Positions 43,150 through 53,812 of a stretch of 64,000 bases of DNA are shown here, in pieces (within the stretch, counting starts at the first letter, position 1; the number at the start of each line of letters is the position of its first letter). This DNA comes from Pteria penguin. Its lineage: Eukaryota; Mollusca; Bivalvia; Pterioida; Pteriidae. The notes beneath the pieces are model-generated. The model was given only the letters and a program-made list of their open reading frames with translations. It was not told where the DNA came from and made no database searches. The DNA is taken from the NCBI GenBank assembly GCA_035048485.1, contig CM068592.1, positions 37,828,001 through 37,892,000 on the forward strand, written 5' to 3'. A program made the translations under genes and the position numbers.

Positions 43150-43868
43150 TTTATTTCTTCATTGCAATTCAATATACATGAAACTGTAAAATGCCAAATT
43201 ATAATATTAACTGAACTATTCATTGATACAAACATCAAAATCATTGTCCTCCTCATCATCATTATCACCATCATCCTCAACACCATTATTTACAACCTTT
43301 TGTGCAAACTTAGCCAGCTTAAGCACATGAACAGCTTCGTGATATTCAAATTGAAAGAGTCCAGATGTGTTGACTACTCTGTTTGTGTGCTAGAGCTGGC
43401 TATTGCTACTGACTCATTTGGATCTAATTCTTGCTCGTTACCTTTTTCATACACTGGTTTTGGCTGCTTTTCCTTGGTTTCATACACACACATTTTCTGA
43501 CATGAATGTCTACTTCTTTCCTATGTAGAGAAGGACCATTAAGACTTATATGAAGAAGAGCAATCTATTCCTCAAACAAATCTTTACTAGTTTCATTCGA
43601 CTAAACCCTTTCTCTGGCCAGGCATTTGACACTGGCAAAGTCAAAATAATATCTGCCACCCTCCCTAGATAATAAAGAAGTGCATCATTGACGTCTTAAG
43701 GAATAAAATCTTTTTCAGTGCCCACTTCATTGGAGTTTCATCGACTTTACACTTCAGAATTTCTTCTGGGACATCTGTTCTCCATAAAGAAAGATTTAAT
43801 TTGAAGTTGGTCCACTCTGCTAGCATTTCCTCCGAGTCTTCCTGGGTCCCATAGAAATGGTTAGCAAG
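43150..43868 (-). pseudogene. hAT transposase C-terminal fragment, second copy
   Basis: Paralogue of 24590-25285. It keeps the hATC region (ACPERGFS reads as a damaged version near 43610) and is cut at 43868, where PLE-1 copy C4 begins. The plus-strand 112-codon frame at 43162 is a shadow. Confidence 0.7.
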
Positions 43869-44912
43869 TATTGTTAAAACACTAAATTAAGACAACTTTT
43901 ACTTAAAGGTCCAAAATACAGAGAACCCAGATCATTCACATAGAGCCAAAATTTTGAGAATATTGTGAACTGCTGCGAGGAATATGCCACACGATGGGCA
44001 AAAAGAGAGGAAGTACAGGTCGACACTCTTTCGAATGTATAAAATCTATTGCAGTACTGCTGAGATCAAAAATTAAAAAATTAAAAATTAAAAAAGGTTT
44101 TGTAAACACCAGATTCGAATCTATTTTTAAAGATCTTGATGTTGTCATAGAATTTACCTTCCTCCAAGAACATTATATCATTACACCAGCAGATAAAGCA
44201 TCTAATAATTATACATTTACTTGTAAGAAATATTACTTTGACAGCCTAGTGAAAGAATTAGGATTAAATTCAGCTCCAGGAAATCCTACTTATACTCTCA
44301 CGAACTTTTCGGTTTCGGAAGTACTCGAGAATTATAAATCTGTCCTCAATACGTTTAGTATTGACACAAATAAATTAAATTTAGAACTTCCATATTTGTA
44401 CTGCATTCCAAAAATCCACAAAAACCCTTACAAACAACGCTTTATCGCTGGTTCCTCGAAGTGTTCCACAAAATCTGTATCGATGCTACTCACAAAAATA
44501 TTATCAGAAATTAAATCTGGCCTTCATAGTTATTGCGAAACAGTATATTCCAGAAGTGGAATTAATCAAATGTGGATCCTTAAAAATTCAAAAGAGTTGT
44601 TAGAAATTCTAAAATCAAGAAGTTTTACTAAAATTCACTCCATCAAGTCTTTTGACTTTTCGACTCTTTACACAACGATCCCTCGTCAGAAATCTAAAGA
44701 CAGATTCGCGGATATTATTCAAAATGCATTTACTAGTAAAAACGGAAGCCGCAAATTCAAATATATAGTAATAGGCCACGATAAATCTTACTTTGTTAGG
44801 GAAAATTCTGATTCCAAAAATAAATACACTGAAACAGCTGTCATCCAGATGTTGAACTTTCTTATCGATAACATTTTTGTGGTGTTTGGAGGTAAGGTTT
44901 TTCAACAAATGC
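43869..44912 (+). mobile_element. PLE-1 copy C4, truncated at both ends
   Basis: It begins just after the CxC region (LLKGPKYREPRSFT, with a TAG) and has an open frame 43994-44938: LQEHYIITPADKASNNYTFT, PYLYCIPKIHKNPYKQRF, SFDFSTLYTTIPRQKSKDRF, ETAVIQMLNFLIDNIFVVFG. It stops at FGGKVFQQ and changes abruptly to unrelated sequence at 44913. Loss of the 3' end is unlike the other copies and implies a later deletion or rearrangement. Its RT N-terminal half is the cleanest in the window. Confidence 0.85.
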
Positions 44913-44939
44913 CGATACTAAGAGAAAGTACGTTATGAT

Positions 44940-45500
44940 TACCTTAAAAGAATGGGTTTGATAACATCAAATGAAAGAAATATCTTGCATAAAATATATG
45001 ATACTCTATAGAATTTTATTTGAGAATAAGAATGTGGTGTTTTTTCCATGGCTATTTTAAAATATTGATGTGTCAATGTGCGCCTACACGTGGGTGTATC
45101 CTGCCAAATACTAGTAAACAGGGCCATAATGTTAAGCTGTAGGCATTATCTATCTTGATTCACTTCAAATCCTGCTGCATTTCTTTCTCTGGAAATCTGT
45201 GTTACACATCAGAACAGTTGAAATTCTGTCAGATCTCAAATTTAAAGTTGGACATATCTTGCAAATGTTTGATATATCAATACCTATATGACATATTGGG
45301 TAAAGAGCATTTATCCAAACATTAATTAATCATGGGTTGGACTTACGACGTATTATGTTCATTGGAACGAAGCCTCCGTCGAATTGTTCGATTTGTCGCA
45401 AAACAGCAGAGAGAAATTAACAGTGTGCACCTATTGGTAACTTCATGTCGACACGCCTGATTGTCAATGTAGAGAATTTAATTAACAAATTGTTAAGTGA
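44940..45500. other. No gene seen
   Basis: Sequence without convincing coding frame or recognised repeat, after the broken end of PLE-1 C4. Confidence 0.4.
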
Positions 45501-45960
45501 GGTGGTAATGTCAGTCGGGATTCCTACAGATCAAAGATCTGAGCTCACTTAGACAGGCAGAGCTTGACTTATGTTGATGTCGCCTCACATGTTTTTGATA
45601 TTAACATATTATTTCAAAAACGTTCAATGTTAAAATGTTTATGTCTTGATAACCCTGTTTATCCTTCTTTTTCTTACACTGGAGGCTATCTATCAATTTA
45701 TAAATATGTGATTTGATTGTGCGTCTTTTGTGTTGAACGGTTAACTACATCAAATGAGTGATGTTATTTATTTTACCGTCTTATGTCGATATTGTAACGG
45801 TTATGCAATCGAATGTTTTTGTAATGTTTTCTGTGTTTATTTGACTATAATGTTTTATGTGCATGTCCTTGATGATTTGTGTCATATACCTTGATTAGAT
45901 GGCTTCTGTCTCCTGTCACTTTTATCAATTGACTGTATGACTATGTTTTCTTATTATAGT
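45500..45960 (+). repeat. PLE-2-like 3'-UTR fragment
   Basis: TATGTTGATGTCGCCTCACATG, GAACGGTTAACTACATCAAATG and GATTTGTGTCATATACC match diverged PLE-2 tails in order. Confidence 0.55.
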
Positions 45961-46408
45961 ACATTGTTACCATTGGTTTTCACCTGAATTTTGAACCTCT
46001 TCTGAAAAAATCACTTGTCTTTTCTTTCAAAATTGACTTGAAGATTTTACGGCGTTACCTGACCTATGTTTCAAACAGTTCTTATCTAGCCTTCAATATT
46101 GATTCATAAAGGGGTTTAATATTTCTGCTGTTTGTTCAAGACAACTCCACAGTTGGCAAACCTTGTCGCATTTCACACAAGAACGAGTACGTATTGGGAA
46201 CTAATTCAACAGTACACTTAAATACAAATAACGTTGTTGCATGATTTCTGAGTCTTATAATTAACTAATATCATCAAAGCAACAATAGTGACAGTGGCAA
46301 AATTCTTCATATATTTTTGCATGCCTATGAAGACATGTATAAACATCCATGCCTCTCTCCTTAAACACCCCTGCCACATCCAACCCCGTAGTATTTTCCT
46401 CCTCCTCC

Positions 46409-49305
46409 TCAACCATAATATCCACCGCCTCCTCCGTATTTTCCACCACCATAATATCCACCGCCGCCGCCGTAGTATTTTCCACCACCATAATATCCAC
46501 CGCCGCCGCCGCCATAATATTTTCCACCACCATAATATCCGCCGCCTCCTCCTTTTTTCCATCCCCATCCCCCTTTTCCTGTAGGAATAATAATTCGAAC
46601 TACATTAAATATACATTTAGGAGTAAAAATAGAAATATATGTGCAATACATTTATAATTGAAGAGTTTTAAAGGATTTAACAACTCTATAAAATTCGACA
46701 TAACATTTCCACCTTTGACCATTAACTTCACTTAACATGAAGGAGAAGTTTAATTTATCCATTGGTACAAGTAACATGTACAAATAAAACGAAAATTGAT
46801 CGAAAATAATATCGATGAAATTAAAAGGGAAAAGGAAAGACATCTGACTTAGCTGTAGTGCAGAAGTCACCAAGCAGATGTACAATAAAAGTTAATAACA
46901 AGTAATGAAAAACATGTAATGACATTACAAAACTATTGATTGTACGACAAATTCGATACCGACTTAGGACGGTCAGTTGAGTAACAAAAGATACTAAATT
47001 GGTGTGGTTAACCGGTTTACAGACCCATCTTCTCAATCATCGCAAATGCAGTACAACCAAAAGACATACATTTCAAAATTTATAAATAAGGTTAAGAGGT
47101 CATAAAAATATATAAATACTAATAGTCATACAGAGTAAGATTATGATATCAAAAATATATAGAGCGACATGAAAATTATGTAACTGTGCGCTGCCGGTCT
47201 GGAAGCAAGCTCAGACCCTTGAGCTGTAGGAGTCCGGACTAACAGTCAGAGGGGACGAGGTTCGGGACCATGTCTCCTCTGAAAAGGTTGAAACAAGACC
47301 CGCTATGGAGTTCCAACCGCTTTATTTGTCAGTGTGCAACTCTCAAGGAAAAGTCCGCATAAGGCTGTTTGGCGATGATCTTAGGGTAATATTGTCGATG
47401 TAGAAGACATTTGACAATTATTGATGCGGAAAAAAATGAAGTTATTATAATAACTGACTTTCCTTAATTAGTAAGCTAGATCACCGTAGATATTCGGATG
47501 GGAAATTCCGCTAGACACAAATTGCTGAAAACTTATATTTTCGAATTTAGATATAAGTTTAGAATATGATCTGTAAAATTTTCCAAAGGTTTTTCTAAGG
47601 TTATGGTATCTGTGTCCCTGAGTTTCGAAGTGATTTGTAAATTTTTAGTGTGAAAGTCTGAAACGTTAGAGCAAACCCTAGCGAACCTAACCAATTGCTA
47701 AATATAAAAGAAAAAAAGAGGAGTTACTGGCTCAGTTATGTGGCAGAAGTCACCATAGAGCTATACAATACATGAATATAAATAATATACTAGAACATAT
47801 ATCACATTACAAAAATATTTGATTGTAGTGCAATAAATATCATACGATGGGATTCTTGGTACATCGCCATCCAAATAAGGGAAGTTTAGGATAGGAAATA
47901 CAAAGTCGTCACTTTATCATATATGGAGGTATGACTATTTTTATGAATAATTTTAATGTTTAAATCCAAAAAGGTGTTTCTTTATCACAAATACTGGCTT
48001 TATGTAGATGAAATTTAGATGGATAAATACTAGATATATAATTTTCATACAATTTTCATACTCATGGTTATCTGTTACCAAAAATGCCATCTACATACCT
48101 AGAGGTGTCATTAAAGATATCAATAAGGTCGAAACGTCTGGGTTTTTTAATATACTGTATAAAATCCCTCTCATAACGATACAAAAATAAATCTGTGATA
48201 AAAGGAGCGCAATTAGTGATGGCATTACATAACTCGTTACAAGTCCAATATTTATAAGAGTTACATTGTTTGAGAAAAATCCACTGTTATCTGATATGCA
48301 TAGGTACGTTTTATTCTCTATTGAAACACCAGCGTATCAGAGACAACAAATTAGTTTTAACTAAATCATGCGGCAGTGAGGTATACAAGGTAGAAAACTC
48401 AAATGTGGAAATTTGAATAGCTTTTAAATTTCGTAAATACAGTTTATCTTTGATTTCGCTAGAATTTTTAGTCGACAAAAAGTAATTTATGTTACTATTA
48501 TGACAAACGACAGTGCAGTACTTAATAACATAATCTTTGATAGATGTATGGGCTTAAGCTATGTGTTTAGAAAGCAAAGTAGTTGAGCAATGACTAGAAT
48601 TAGACAAAAATCGTGATTAATATGGGTTTGTGTAATTTGGGAGCCAATACATGGTAAAAAGATAATTTTTATCAATACTAATTAATGTCGGCTTCATGCA
48701 TTAATTCAGTAAAGGCTCGCTGCAAATTAACTGAAGTTTCTCAATAAACGATATAGCTTGACTGTATGGAGTTATGATTTTATAAACAATATTAATAAAG
48801 AATTGTGAAACTGATTAATCAAATTATGGTTTTAATTTTTACCTTTCAATTGATTTCTCATTTTGGAATGTGCTTTATCTTTTGAAGGAAAGCATTGCTC
48901 GGAAATATTGAAAAGGAAAATACTATTTAAAAATTAGAGATTTATCACATGCTTAAACGTTTGGAATATTGTGCAATTTACATTCTTGATATTTCAAAAA
49001 TATATAATTTTCATCGACCTAAGTCGGTGTCGTAGCTGAACTGTATTCGAATATTTTAGTGACGTCTTTATATGTTTTTCATATCATTACATTATATACT
49101 GTATATTTCCGTGGTGACTTATGTCATACGGCAGAATTAGTAACTTTTATTCCTTCTTTTATCAATGCTTATGTTATTATCATAATTAAATGCAATAGAA
49201 TTAAAATCTGATTCGTTATTACTCACCATATGGTGGTCCCGCCTCAGTTAGGACTACGAGGCAAACGGACAGGAGAATGGCACACAGAAGAAATCTAGGA
49301 ATCAT
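46409..49305 (-). CDS. Secreted Gly/Tyr-rich shell-matrix-like protein, copy 4 (diverged)
   Basis: Exon 1 (49305 down to 49227) encodes MIPRFLLCAILLSVCLVVLT and EAGPPY, with donor G|GTGAGT. Exon 2 (46578 down to 46409, 170 bp) follows CTACAG. The product is about 82 residues with mature start GPPYGKGGWGWKKGGGGGYY. Only one GWGW module is present. Three KYYGGGG-type modules end at GGYYG before TGA. After that TGA the same frame continues GGGGKYYGVGCGRGV to TAA, so the stop looks like a GGA-to-TGA truncation of a longer chain. The intron is 2.65 kb and contains PLE-2 pieces in both orientations. A TATAAAAG promoter is kept. It represents an older duplication than copies 1-3. Confidence 0.75.
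46835..47710 (-). mobile_element. PLE-2 3' part in the intron of copy 4
   Basis: On the minus strand it carries the PLE-2 C-terminal and 3'-UTR blocks, ending in GGTGACTTCTGCACTACAGC. The plus-strand GTGTGGTTAACCGGTTTACAG and GAGGTCATAAAAATATATAA words match 61384-61900. Confidence 0.6.
47714..48780 (-). pseudogene. PLE-2 RT fragment in the intron of copy 4
   Basis: The minus strand reads ISTFEFSTLYTSLPHDLVKT (motif A), then TNCAPFITDLFLYRYERDF (motif B) and NDTSRYVDGIFGN, where YLDD has become YVDG. DDFVFPILNFPYLDGDVPR-like sequence follows near 47880. It then jumps straight to the 3' end (47714-47860), so the C-terminus is deleted. Confidence 0.65.
49000..49160 (+). repeat. PLE-2 3' end, plus orientation, in the intron of copy 4
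   Basis: CTAAGTCGGTGTCGTAGCTG, ATACTGTATATTTCCGTGG and GTGACTTATGTCATACGGC match PLE-2 tails. It faces the minus-strand copies, forming an inverted arrangement. Confidence 0.6.
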
Positions 49306-49356
49306 GGTGACTGAATGGAGTTACAGAATGACCTACTATCGAATTCTAAATAGACC

Positions 49357-49364
49357 CTTTTATA
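49357..49364 (-). promoter_or_regulatory. TATA box of Gly/Tyr gene copy 4
   Basis: TATAAAAG on the minus strand lies about 52 bp before the ATG. The upstream word ACATTGTGCAAGCTATA is shared with copies 2 and 3. Confidence 0.7.
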
Positions 49365-49901
49365 GCTTGCACAATGTCGGTATACAGCATTTGTTTTCGG
49401 TACATTAGTGATATTATACGAAACAATAAACTTCAAATAATTCTACAGGAAATACATTTAATGTAAATCAGAAAGAATGTATTACATAATAATGTATGCA
49501 ATAACCGAGAGGAAATGGCAAGAAATATAATTTAACAAAAAGACTGAATTTATCTTATATTTGTACAAAGATGTATAAACCACGCAAGTTTGTGCTATAT
49601 TACCATAAATATTCTTCAAGGAAAGAATACAATTACTGTACATTTTCTGTTAGCCGTGGCGTTAAACAATCAACATATTTTTGTTAAATCGATACATTCT
49701 TCAATGGCACCTGTGTCCAGTGCCATAAATATATTTCAGACTGATTTTGTTCTCCAACTCACGAAATTACTTCAAGATTTTCGTCTCAGTAGTATGCAAC
49801 GCTTTGAGAGAGGTTAAGACAGAAATCTGACTTAAGATTAAGAATTTACTCAAATATTTGAGAATGTTCAATACCATACTTATTTCTCAAGAAAAACAAT
49901 A

Positions 49902-50583
49902 TGGCCGCCGTTCAGAGAAGATTAGGCCGAAATAGACACTATAATTTTTATCTACCACGTCCAAAGATCCTCTTGGATAGAACTAATTCTTTGGAAACAC
50001 AATCTGGGTCAGGCGCCATAAACTGAGAAAATACGTAAGTCATAATTTCAAATTCTCTTGCTCAACAATGAATTAATAACTGTAATTTGAATTTTACTGA
50101 GTTTCATTCTATCGATAAATAGAATAAAACTCTTCTGCATGACAGTTTATTTGAACATGGTTTGAATTAAAATGAAATAATTGACTTTTAAAAGTATTAC
50201 TCGATTTATGGCGCCGGACCCTGATGAAGATTTGTACGTTCTGTATAGATTTAGCCGAGGTACCGTTGTCTATTTGGTCACAAATCTTCAAGATGTTCTA
50301 AATAGAAGGATCAAACGCAAACATGCGATATCTCCTGATATTTCCTATTACTCTAAGTCTTTTATTATTGCGTTTTCTGGCAATTGGAGCTTTTCAAATG
50401 TTTGTTGGTGATAACTTGGACATTTCTGAGTCTGCATTTGCAAGGGCATGTAGATGTGTTGGTAGGGCGATTGTCCGCCGATTCGAAGGAAAAACTCGAT
50501 TTCCCAGGAAGATCCTGAGAGAACGATGCATGCAGTTTTGCGTTCTTTTTCTTGTACTGGCTTTACTCATGATTGTTTATTAA
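49902..50583 (+). pseudogene. PIF/Harbinger (HARBI1-like) transposase N-terminal fragment
   Basis: A plus-strand reading starts MAAVQRRLGRNRHYNFYLPR and continues RPKILLDRTNSLETQ. It is then interrupted by a 225-bp inverted-repeat element. It resumes at DEDLYVLYRFSRGTVVYLVT and, after one frameshift, LLLLRFLAIGAFQMFVGDNL, then FEGKTRFP. The blocks RYRF, LRFLATGSFQ, VGD and FP are typical of HARBI1-like proteins. The DDE catalytic half is absent. The frame 50323-50583 ends in a non-homologous hydrophobic tail. Confidence 0.6.
50004..50226. mobile_element. Small MITE interrupting the Harbinger fragment
   Basis: Ends CTGGGTCAGGCGCCATAAA and TTTATGGCGCCGGACCCTGA form an imperfect inverted repeat of about 19 bp. 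The transposase reading resumes after it. A third copy of the end motif (TTTATGGCGCTGGATCCTGA) lies at 50861. Confidence 0.55.
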
Positions 50584-50599
50584 CATATATAAATTCAAC

Positions 50600-51940
50600 A
50601 ACAACAACAAACCCAGACTGTTAAGTTTATTCATAAGTTTATTTATGTTTACAATACTTTTGTTACCCTTTAGACAAAAGATTTCCTGGGATTCCCTCGA
50701 AATCCGTGCAAAATTCATGGGTCTCACTTAAGAACATTTTTAAATGACTATGGCATCGCGTTTTATGAAAAATCTCAATTGAGGAAATTTTCATTCTTAG
50801 TTAAGAAATATTCTTAAATCTTAGGACAGAATTTTTAATTAATCTGAGAATTATTTTTGTTTATGGCGCTGGATCCTGATCTCACCTTTTGATTTTTCCA
50901 TTTGTCCGGGGGCCCGAGATGGCCTTTGCTCACTATTTCTATTTCTCTTTTATATTGACATTGATATTCCGAGGGTATATTACTCAGTATCTTATTGCTG
51001 TATTTAGATAGAGGTGTATTTGGCTCGAGACAAGATCAACATATCCTGGTACATTGTAGAGCTCGCAAGTGGTTTGTTTATCAGATAAAACACTAAAATC
51101 GAGATCTCGTGTCATAGAAAATACTGACACGTACATAATGCTCAATTCTGCGGTAGGGTCGAATGAATAAGTATGAAATTTGTGGTAATAGTAGATCTCG
51201 TCAATGATTTAATGATCTTAAAGGAGCATGGGCCGATTGAAGTCGGGAAAAGTATAAAAACAAAATGTAAACGGATTTCTTAAACGGCGTTTTTAACTAA
51301 GATGTGTAAAAAGTATCGTTACCAAAGTCGATGTCGTTAACGAGATATGCCCGTTTTAAATTTGCAATATAGCCACGCCAACTCTTTAAATATTGATGAG
51401 GACGGTCACAGGAAATCACGTGACAATGAAATTCGGGCTTTACCCGATTCTAACATTTGTTCCACTTTTCTCTTTTTGGCCTCGGAGTCTGTGTATAGCC
51501 TTTTCTCTACCGCACTTTTGCTTTTCCCCGTGCTCGTATTCCTCCATGTGAACAATTGTTGTTTTCTACAGTGAATATCAGCGCACGAGCATTATTTGGA
51601 GAATTGAAACTCAATTACCTTTATTCTACGAAAACATTGAGGGATTTTAGTTTTAAATTTTGCAATTAACACAAAGTTCATAATGTATGGAATACAGGAA
51701 AAATAAGACATTGTCGTAATTTATCCTTTTCATGCTATAATTTTCCAGTCTCGGACCAGGTCCCTTTGACGTAATACAATCAATTTACGGTTACAAACGA
51801 CACGAACATAGCTCAACATTGGATACGGGAGAAATAGGTGAATAAATAATGTAGAGATTCGGCCACATCTCATGAATATATAGAAACCATTGACGAGAAT
51901 TTAGTAATGTGAAATACGAAAGTTACTGGTGTCATTTGAC
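50600..51940. other. No gene seen
   Basis: No convincing coding frame. The 51347-51574 frame lacks a recognisable domain. One MITE-end-like motif at 50861. Confidence 0.4.
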
Positions 51941-52330
51941 TATGGCACTAACAACAATGTACCACAGTAGACATTCACGGACACCTGAAACTCAGGGGTG
52001 AGACCAGGTGCCCGGGAGGAGTGAGCGTCTTCTGTTTAGCTAGCCACACCGGCCGTGAATGCCCTTACATACAGACGAAACAAATATAATTCAGCACTGA
52101 ATTTATACATGTGAACAAACACTGTGTAGAAAATGTCACAGCATATAACATCAGGAAAAAGGGTATAATAACACTTAAGTCAAACCCTCCGCGGGAAACT
52201 TTTTTACGGGCTCCACGCTGCAAAGGGAATAAGTGTGACATTAATGTAAAATACGAAAATAAGTGGTTTCACATGACTATGGCACTTACAACAATGTACC
52301 ACAGTGGACATTCACGGACCCCTGAAATAG
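51940..52330 (-). repeat. PLE 3'-UTR hairpin block between two diverged copies of a 75-bp word
   Basis: ACAACAATGTACCACAGTAGAC (51950) and ACAACAATGTACCACAGTGGAC (52288) lie in two copies of a ~75-bp sequence about 333 bp apart. Between them, 51995-52060 carries the minus-strand block GACGCTCACTCCTCCCGGGC, ACCTGGTCTCACC seen in PLE-1/PLE-3 3' UTRs. A flanked PLE tail insertion or a longer repeat unit is inferred. Confidence 0.45.
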
Positions 52331-52604
52331 GTAGATAGAAGCGTTTACGTTGCGCTGGGAATATTACACCCATATAACGACTGTAACACTTTATAACCTA
52401 ATGTCATGTTTAAAAGAAAACTTAAAATATAATGGAAAGACCACCTTTCATTGTAAATGAAGCATAATGTTATTATTTACAAGAAATAAATCCCGCTAAA
52501 ATATAAATAATACAGATACATGACAGTTAAGTCTACTAAATTTCTGTCCTAAAAATGGAGTTTTTTTTTTAAATCGCAATATTTTACTAATGTTACCACA
52601 TTAA

Positions 52605-53465
52605 AACAATTCTTTCATGTTGCTCACTCTATAATACGTATTACGAGTATGTGCAGTGTCCACACACTCTAACAAAATATGTTTCATAGCCAATAGACTT
52701 CCATATGGGGTGCACTCTAGACGGGGATTTGTTACGAAAGTGTTATCCACGAATGTCGTATGCGGATTTTACATGTCACAACTTCTTCTTTTCATCATTT
52801 ATGGTTATAAATGGTTTCCTTGTTTATGAAAACTATTTAATGGAACAAGGTTTCTTATGACCTTCGTAATCCCAAGTATTATGTAATAATCGTTAGATGG
52901 AAGAACGCAGAGAAGATTTTAAATTCGGATAATACCGTTTTCCTAAAGGAACAGATTTATTCAAGCCATCTTTAGCTGTTTTATCAGCTTTTTCATTACC
53001 TGGCAGGCCCTTGTGTCCAGCAAACCAGCAAAATGTCATTTTGCTAAAAGTGTCTGAATTTCTTTCCTAAAATTCGTGATATATATGGGTTTTTCGAATC
53101 GTAATTCTTCATAGCCTGAAGACGAGAAAGTGCATCTGTAAAAAAATAATGCATATTAAATGCTTATACTGCTGTACACGTACAAAAGCAAGTATACTTG
53201 CTTTTGCTTCAACAGTAAATATTGAGTATTGATAGAACAGTCGAATGGATAATGAAAATTTGTGTCAGCAACAGCAGCAGATCTGTAACCGTCTGTATAG
53301 AAAGTTTTATAATCAAATTATGAATACTTAATTTCAATTTACATTTGTTGATATTTAGAATAATTTATCTCTAATTTAGACGGAATTTCGTAACTCTCTA
53401 TATCTTTAAGAGAAATCCCGCAATATGTGGCTATATTCTCAAACTGATGTTTTTACCGGGACGAC
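52605..53465 (-). pseudogene. Jockey-type non-LTR ORF2: RNase H and C-terminal zinc knuckle
   Basis: Minus-strand reading in order: FENIATYCGISLKDIESYEI; FYTDGYRSAAVADTNF (first RNase H Asp); TQY then IFTVEAKA (Glu); IFTDALSRLQAMKNYDSKNP (second Asp); MTFCWFAGHKGLPGNEKADK (final His and Asp). The C-terminal CTPYGSLLAMKHILLECVDT knuckle then ends near NMKELF. Several frameshifts, so it is dead. No long open frame covers it. The RT half of a similar element lies at 59029-60690. Confidence 0.8.
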
Positions 53466-53812
53466 CATTTGATTCTGAGGGCGCGGGAGGAAGTGGTTGT
53501 GGCACTTTTCGGAAATGAATATTCTCACATTGAAAATGCTGGAAATAAAAATTCTGGCTTTGAATGAAACGAAAATAAATACCCTGGCTGCTAGCATGTG
53601 CATATATCAGATCATACAAATGTAAAGCTGAATGTTCTATATAAAAAAAATAAGATTTTTTTCTGATTCGCTCGCTCTATATTGTACTCTTTTGTAGTTT
53701 AAATGTATGACCCGCATTTCGGCGGAATTTATAGTACTGGATGAATAGTTCTATTTAATCTGTTCAATAAAACTTGCTTTTAAAAATTTTCAAGTCCATT
53801 TGTAGGTGAGGA

